Positions 48,901-57,338 of a stretch of DNA of 64,000 bases are shown one piece after another. The position numbers were made by a program, and so were the translations under genes. The notes under the pieces are model-generated. The model saw nothing but the letters and a program-made list of their open reading frames with translations, had not been told where the DNA came from and searched no databases. The number at the start of each line of letters is the position of its first letter. Position 1 is the first letter of the stretch. The stretch is from Anolis sagrei (taxonomy: Eukaryota > Chordata > Lepidosauria > Squamata > Anolidae), in assembly GCF_037176765.1 (NCBI RefSeq), contig NC_090022.1, positions 178,490,117 to 178,554,116 of the forward strand. Direction: 5' to 3'.

Positions 48901-50276
48901 ATGGTGTTTTGGTTCAAAACAACTGGAAGGTAATGGTTGCTTATTTTGGATAAGCAACCAAGGATGAGACATATGTGCCCTCCAGCTACAGCTGGACTAC
49001 TAAAAACCCTAAAGCAGTAGTTCTCAACCTGTGGGCCCCCAGATGTTTTGGCCTTCAACTCCCATAAATCCTAACAGCGGGTAAACTGGCTGGGACTTCT
49101 GGGAGTTGTAGGCCAAAACACCTGGGGACCCACAGGTTGAGAACCACTGCCCTAAAGACACCAGATCTTGTCTGAACCTGGATGCTAAGCAGGGTCAACC
49201 TTTCTCAGTACTTGAATAGGAGACTACCAATGAATACCAGGTGCTATATGATGTATCTTATAGGAACTGGCACAACCAGTTATTTCCTTTGCCTGTCTAA
49301 GGAAACACTGTGAAATCGACTAGGTTCCCATATGCCTACAGGTGACAGAAACACACACAGAGAGATTCCATTATCTCTCAAGATGGGTGGGGTTTGCAGT
49401 AGGGACAGAAGATGCCCACCCCTGACTCAGATCCAAACCAAAAGAAACAAAAGATCTATACTATGAGCTTAAACTGGTAAGTAAATGTCACGGTTTCCTC
49501 GAAAGCATGGGTTAGGGTAAAATCTATGGCACTCTAGATTTTTCTGGAGGTGGAGTGCATTTGAATAACCATGGGGAGGTCCTCTTGAAACTCACCAGCT
49601 TTGCCCACTCTGAAACCTTGTTCCTGGCAACATGTTTGATCGCAACCTGTGGAGGAAAACAAATGGAGAGGTAAGAGCCTAAGTCAAACCACTGACACCT
49701 CTCTTCACTCCCAAGAAGAGCAGCAAGGTCAGAGACAGAACTACTGAAGTTCTACAGAGTTCTTCCTCACTAAACATACAATGTATTCATGTGCCAGAAA
49801 GTCATGAGGAATACTACCAATTCCTCATGACAGGCACAGTCTTTGTGACTCTTTAACTTAAGCAGCACCTGCCAACATTCCTTCTTTACTTATTTGAGAC
49901 TCTATGCCAGTGTTCTCAACCTGTGGGTCCCCAGATGTTTTGGCCTTCAACTTAAGTATTGTGCTCCAAAACCCTGTCAGCCTGAATTTGGAAGTCCTGG
50001 AGTAGTTTGACGTGTTCATTTTCTGTAACCTTTCTCGGCTTGTGATCCCACCAGTTCTTTGTCGCAGGCAGATGGTATTTGTGGCACAAATTCCAATGAA
50101 TCATCTGAGCAATGGTGTTGTGCTTCTGCTTGTAGTCTGTCTGCGCGATCTTCTTGCAGCAGCTGAGGATGTGATCTATTGTTTCATCTGCTTCCTTGCA
50201 GAGTCTACATTTGGGATCTGTTGTCGACTTTTTAATTCTGGCTCTGATGGCATTTGTTGTTGTTGTTGTTGGTATT

Positions 50277-50310
<34 letters not shown>

Positions 50311-53300
50311 GCTATTATTATTATTACTACTACTACTACTACTACTAGAGGCCTTCATTGCTTATTATTGCCACAATCTTCAAGCACATTACAACCAGAG
50401 CATCAAGAAGTTAATTTATCTCAGTGTTGGTTGGGGGGCAGATTCTGAGAGTGGTAGTTCATCAAAGGGAGAACTTTACAACAGGGATACAGGAAGTCCT
50501 TGGGTTTTTATTTCCTCTACTCCACACAATCATGAACTTAATATCTGTTGGCATATGATCAATGAAGCAACCCTACAGTTGCTATCCACACCAGTCTCAC
50601 CTGAAGTCCATCAGCGATCCTGTGTCCAGCGTAGACTGTCCCAAAGCCACCTTTGCCCAACAGAGTCCCTCTCTTGTACAGAGCCTCAAAAGATTCTTTG
50701 TCTTTCCCTAGAAGAGACACAAAAACAACATTATAAATAGATTGGATTTCCAGTAAGGCACCTGAGGGCTTTCAAAGCTCCAGCTTCCTGTCATGGCCCA
50801 GTTACAGACATACCTAGACCATAGCTGTTTCATCAGCAGGTCAAAACTTCCAAGAGGAAATATAGCTCTTGATAAGTTAATGGGCACAAAGAAAGTGCTA
50901 GTTCTTGATCAATTAGAGGGGGAAAGACATCGCTAGCTGCCCAAATCAGAGTTTACAGAGCACTGAAGGAGTGGACTGCTAAGCAAAACAAGCAGAAGAC
51001 AGGCTTTGGTTAAATTCCCATGTCTCCTGCCAGAAGTATGTGTCATGGCAAAGCCACTCCAATCCTTACAATGACTCACAGAAACGGACAAATCCACCCT
51101 ACGGGAACCGGCTTCCCCAGCCTAGCAACTACGAAAATTCAACACAGTGTCTTTTAATTAAACAGCTCTTGGCCCAGGTAAGATATGAAGGTAGAAAGAG
51201 GGGAGGAGGGGAGGACTCTGGACTCCTGATATCTGGGCGTAATGTTGACATTTGTGAATGGAGAGGCATTCTTTTTTAGTCATCCTTTTCATGAATGGCC
51301 GTTCCTTTACTGTTAACATCTGGGAAGCAAGGCAAAGGTAAACAGGGGAAGCTTTCTCTAGAAAAGATGATTCAACAATAGAGAAGACTGTATTGTCGAA
51401 GGCTTTCATGGCTGGAATCACTGGGTTGTTGTAGGTTTTTTCAGGCTATATGGCCATGTTGTAGAGGCATTCTCTCCTGACGTTTCGCCTGCATCTATGG
51501 CAAACATCCTCAGAGGTAGTGAGCTCTACTACCTCTGAGGATGCTTGCCATAGATGCAGGCGAAATGTCAGGAGGGAATGCCTCTAGAACATGGCCATAT
51601 AGCCCAAAAAACCTACAACAACCCAATAGAGAAGGCTGCACCTATTGTTGCACAGCTGGCTAAAGTATTGGACCTTTCCAGCAGATAAAGCAGCAAAGGG
51701 AATTATAAAGTCCTCTCTATAGCAAACCTATATTGTTGAAGACCTCACAACCTCTGAGGATGCCTGCCATAGATGTGGGTGAAACGTCAGGAGAGCATGC
51801 TTCTGGAACAGCTCGGAAAACTTACAACAACCCCGACTGAGAACCTGCCACATCTGTGCTTGCAGAGATAACAAAAGTAAAAAACTATAACACCAGTGGC
51901 TCCCCTCCCTGCCTTTTATAGCCCTACAGATAGGAGTTTACCTGATGATTCCCTCCTTTTCAAAGCATAAAGAGACTCAAAACATTATCTGCTGAAATCA
52001 GGAAATTAAAAGTGAGAGATCTTCCAAGAAAAAAAGAAGAGGGAAATGGCACAAGGAATGCCTTTACTATACTTTACAATCCATGTCACAGAAACCTCTC
52101 CATCAGCCATTTTTCCTATGGCAGCATCCCTTTGTTCGGCAGATTATCTGTTAATTAGTTCCAGGATGCTTGGTTGATGGTTCAATTAAGGGAGTTTATT
52201 GTTTGTAAATGGGCACTTGATGACTTGGAATCCCTCTTTGAATTTGAATGAGATACCTTAAAGGCACTTCCAGTTTTTTTGTTTTTGTTTTTTTGTCATG
52301 TCAAGAGTGACTTGAGAAACTGCAAGTCGCTTCAGGTGTGAGAGAATTGGACATCTGCAAGGGCGTCTCCTGGGCAACGTTCTTGCAGACGTCCAATTCT
52401 CTCACACCAGAAGCGACTTGCAGTTTCTCAAGTCACTCCTGACACGACAAAAAAACCCCCAAAAACTGGAAACACCTTTAAGGTATCTCATTCAAATTCA
52501 AATAGAGATTCCAAGTTATCAAGTGCCCATCCAAATCAACTGACAATATAAGCACCAAATGCATGGCTTGACTCTAACAACACAATCTACAAGCAAGTTA
52601 CAAACTCACTAAGAAAATGCAACAAATGCCATGTTCAGCAAAGGGCAGGAGGGATCCTCTCACTTCTGCAGGAGTCTACCGTGTCCCATGCAGCTGTGGA
52701 CAAGTCTACATAGGGACCACCAAACGCAGTAGCATTGCCCAGACACGAATCAAGGAACATGAAAGGCACTGCAGACTACTCCAACCAGAGAAGTCAGCCA
52801 TAGCAGAGCATCTGATGAACCAACCTGGACACAGCATATTATTTGAGAACACAGAAATGCTGGACCACTCTCACAACCACCATGCCAGACTACACAGAGA
52901 AGCCCACAAACATGTGGACAATTTCAACAGAAAGGAGGAAACAATGAAAAAGAACAACATCTGGCTACCAGTATTAAAAATCTCTAAAATCAGGACAGTA
53001 AATAAAGAGGAACACTAAAAAAAAGGGGGGGGATTCCTGACAGGAAATAACCAGGACCAGCTAACACCCCCAACAAAAGATTCCCCCAGGCAGGAATCAG
53101 CCAGGCTTTGAAGCTGCAAGACTAACCCTAACCCTAACCCTGTCCCTACTTTCAAGTTCAGCACTTTATGTCGGCCCTCTTATTGTCCACCTCAACACTT
53201 TTGATGACACTATTCCCAGCCCTGGCTACCTGATTGTTGCACTTTCCTTGTGCACACTTCAGGATGTATTGCACTCATGGAGCCTGAACTTCAGTTATGT

Positions 53301-53577
53301 TTTTTTCTCAGCCATATTGTTTTGATGTTGTTTACAATTGTGATTGTTTTTAATATTTTATCTGATGTCTTTTAATTGGTTGTGTTCTATTTGTAAATTT
53401 TTGGCTTGTCCCTTGTAAGCCACCCCAAGTCCCCTTGGGGAGATGGTTGGTGGGGTATACTAATAAAGTTATTATTATTATTCCTAGCCATCCCCTGCCA
53501 CACGTCACTGTGGCCCAGTCTGTGTTTTGTGTGTTTATATATGTGTGTATATATTTGTGTATATGTGTGTTTGCGTG

Positions 53578-53611
<34 letters not shown>

Positions 53612-56600
53612 GTTTTGGGATGCATTGTAATGTATTAGCATCATCTGGAGCACATGTGCTAGTGTATTTTTTTGTTTTTTGTTTTTTAAAGTCTTTTCTG
53701 CTGTGTTTTTCCGTGCTTTTATAAGTGATGGTCACTTGTTGGCCTGATAGGTCTATTGTGTCCAAATTTTGTGTCTATTAGTCAAGTGGTTTTTGAATTA
53801 TGTTACTCCCACAAACGAACATTACATTTTTATTTATATAGATTTTGATGCTAATCAAGGTGGCCAATTGCAACATTCACACTTGCCTAAAACAGACAAG
53901 TGTCTGCTTCTCCCACCCTGGGCATTCCACAGATATATGGAATTTGCCTAGTTTCCAACAGACCCTACAACTTCTGAGGATGCCCACCATAGATGTGGGT
54001 GAAACATCAGGAGAGAATGCTTCTGGAACATGGCCAGACAGCCCAGAAAACTCACCACAACCCAACATTGCTTTTCTTCTCCTGTATGATTTCCAACATC
54101 TTTGCCTGATGAAGAAGCTAGTGAAGCTTCAAAAGCTGGCGCAAGGCATTTTATGCATTTGGTTGGCCAGCTTCCGTGCATTTGGGATTTCGGATTCCTG
54201 GTGAATGGGAATCAATGTTGCCAACTTTGAACTCGTTTGTGCACATACACTTTCCTCTCGGCAGGGGGCAGCAGAGAGTCAAATGCCAGGGAAGGATGCT
54301 TCAGCTGCAAAGACCTTTCTAACTCTGCTGCTTGCTTGCTTACTTACTAGGTGTTGTGCCCTTTCACCAGCCCCTGGTTGCATATAGTACTCTGATCCCT
54401 ACCTATCAAGTAGTTACACCCAAAGGTGACTAGATGCCATGGAGAACTGGGCTTCCTATATCTTAAAGAAAGAATATAGTTTGAAACCACTTTAATAATA
54501 CTATGCAACACAATTTTTGTTCAGTTCTTGTGGGTTTTTTCGGGCTATATGGCCATGTTCTAGAGGCATTTCTCCTGACGTTTCGCCTGCATCTATGGCA
54601 AGCATCCTCAGAAGTGAGGTCACCTCTGAGGATGCTTGCCATAGATGCAGGCGAAACGTCAGGAGAAATGCCTCTAGAACATGGCCATATAGCCCGGAAA
54701 AACCCACAAGAACTGAGTGATTCCAGCCATGAAAGCCTTTGACAATACAATTTTTGTTCCTGGGTTATAAAACTCATTTCCTAATTAGTTCTCTCACAAA
54801 AGCATGATTTTTAAAAACTGCAAAACTTTGTTTTGCAGGACATCCTGCTGCACATTTTGTTATAGTTTTTCAATGACCATCTCATAGAGCAGGGGTCCTC
54901 AAACTAAGGCCTGGGGGCCAGATACTGCCCTCCAAGGTCATTTAACCGGCCCTCGCTCAGGGTCAACCTAAGTCTGAAACGAAAGCACACAACAACAACA
55001 ATCCTATCTCATCAGCTAAAAGCACGGCCACACTTCCCATTGAAATACTAATAAGTTTATATCTGTTAAAATTGTTCTTCATTTTAATTATTGTATTGTT
55101 TTAAGTGTTTTTTGCACTACAAATAAGATATGTGCAGTGTACATAGGAATTCATTCATTTTTTTTCAAGTTTGAGGGACTGTGACTTGGCCCTCTGTTTA
55201 AAAAGTTTGAGGACCCATGTCAGAGTCTCAATCAATTCAATATACTTTGTGGCAGCCACAAAAACAAAGTTTCTGGAGTATTACAGCTACTTTCAATGTA
55301 AGCACCGCACAATTAAACAGGAAATAGCACTTTCAAACCAGGAACAGATTTCACATATAGTGCAATAAAGGCTAACGGGTAGGGAATTCTAGAAAGTGGT
55401 GCAAAGGCTACACACCATGTAAAACTACAACTCCTCAGATTCCATAGCATTAAGCCATGGAAGTTAAATGAGTGTCAAACTGCTTTAATTTTACAGTGTG
55501 GATTTTTTTTTTTGTCGTGTCAGAAGTGACTTGAGAAACTGCAAGTCACTTCTGATGTGAGAGAACTGGCTGTCTGCAAGGACGTTGCCCAGGGGACGCC
55601 CGGATCATTTGATATTTTACCATCCTTGTGGGAGGCTTCTCTCATGTCCCCGCAGGAGGAGCTGGAGCTGACAGAGGGAGCTCATCTACGCTCTCCCCAG
55701 ATTTGAACCCATGACCTGTCAGTCTTCAGTCCTGCTGGCATAGGGCTGCGCCACTGCAGTAGATGGAAACTTTAGAAAGAATGGGCAAATAACTGCGGTG
55801 ATAGTCCTGTTTATTGAACCTCAACTAGCCAAATGCTTTAATTGTCTCCTTCCTAAGGTTTATTCTAATTCCATCACACCAGACAATGACTGGAAGAGCT
55901 AGAACTCAGTTCCTTTTCCCATCAAAACACTCTCATGCATCCCTGCATACATTAGAACAGTGGTTCTCAACCTGTGGGTCCTCAGATGTTTTGGCCTTCC
56001 AGAAATCCTAGCAGCTGGTAAGCTGGCTGGGATTTCTGGGAGTTGTCGGCCAAAACACTTGGGGTCCCACACGTTGAGAACCACTGCAGTAGAAGCAGAC
56101 TCTACCAAGCCCAAATACGATGTGACTAGGGGTGCATCTACATTGTAGAATTGGTGCACTTTGGCACTGCTTTAACTGCCATGGCTCAGTGCTATGAAAC
56201 CCTGGAATTTTTAGTTTCACAAGGGCCTCAGACACCTCGACTAAAAAGCGCTGTAGAAGGTTTGATGAGAAGCCTACATCCTAGGAATCCACAGTATAGA
56301 GCAGGCCTGGGCAAACTTGGGCCCTCCAGGTGTTTTGGACTTCAACTCCCACAATTCCTAACAGCCGGTAGGCTGTTAGGAATTGTGGGAGTTGAAGTCC
56401 AAAACACCTGGAGGGCCCAAGTTTGCCCAGGCCTGGTATAGTGTCATGGGAACCATTGTGGTGTCACATTGCATTCATTCTATTGTGCAGATGCACCTTG
56501 CTTGTTTGTTTTGTTTGCCTCCGGCGCTGTAACTCGGCACCCAAAATATTTAGCTAAAAGCAAGGAGGAAGAATCCCGGTATGTGACAAAACAACAGCCA

Positions 56601-57302
56601 ATCCTTCAAGGCAGAGAAGGTGAGCACAAACACCACTACTATACATTGGGCATTGCTTGATCTCTTAGGCTGAATAGAAATCCCACATTATCTGCTTTGA
56701 TCTCTTAGGCCCCTTCCACACAGCTGAATAGAAATCCCACATTATCTGCTTTGAACTGGGCTATATCGCAGTATAGACCCAGATAACCCTGTTCAAAGTA
56801 GTGGTAGTATAGACTCAGATAACCCCGATCAAAGCAGATATGGTAGGTTTTCCTGCCTTGCTATTATGGGATATATGGCTATGTGGAAGGACCCTAAGTG
56901 TCTCAATAAAAGGGAGCATCAACACTGCAGAATTATTGCAGTTTGACCCCAGTTTGGCTCAATCCTATGGAAGGAATCAATGCTATGAGTTTATTTGATA
57001 AGATAGAGCGGTATATAAATATTATTATTATTATTATTATTATGGAGCCCCCGGTGGCGCAGTGAGTTAAACCCCTGTGCTGCCAGGACTGAAGACCGAC
57101 AGGTCGCAGGTTCGAATCCAGGGAGAGTGCAGATGAGCTCCCTCTGTCAGCTCCAGCTCCTCATGGGGGGGCATGAGAAAAGCCTCCCACAAGGATGATA
57201 AAACATCTGGGCGTCCCCTGGGCAACGTCCTTGCAGACAGCCAATTCTCTCACACCAGAAGCGACTTGCAGTTTCTCAAGTCACTCCTGACATGACAAAA
57301 AA

Positions 57303-57338
<36 letters not shown>

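Larger units (their letters stand above)
52560..54065 (+). mobile_element. Penelope-like element with GIY-YIG endonuclease remains, interrupted
   Basis: The frame 52617-53018 encodes the C-terminal GIY-YIG nuclease region ([33 protein letters not shown], then [20 protein letters not shown] and PVL). GVY...VYIG is the GIY-YIG motif of Penelope/Poseidon-type elements. The reverse transcriptase part is missing. The 3' part is split by about 700 bp at 53122-53842 (a telomere-like run, an L2-like 3' end and a Helitron) and resumes at 53846 with the terminus and a hammerhead-like motif at 53971-54011. Confidence 0.85.

Noticed and set aside
49155-49250. Functional 5S rRNA gene
   Set aside because: The 5' end is missing, substitutions are many, there is no terminator T-run and a SINE tail follows.
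52617-53018. GIY-YIG frame as a host nuclease (SLX1-like)
   Set aside because: The flanks ([14 protein letters not shown] and the PLE terminus) and further copies at 28697 and 31690 mark it as Penelope-like.
53122-53141. True chromosome end
   Set aside because: Only about three telomere units, with unrelated repeats and a host gene intron on both sides.
56302-56435. microRNA hairpin gene
   Set aside because: The perfect palindrome has hAT ends and 8-bp target duplications, so the hairpin is explained by transposon TIRs. Kept only as a possible small-RNA source.
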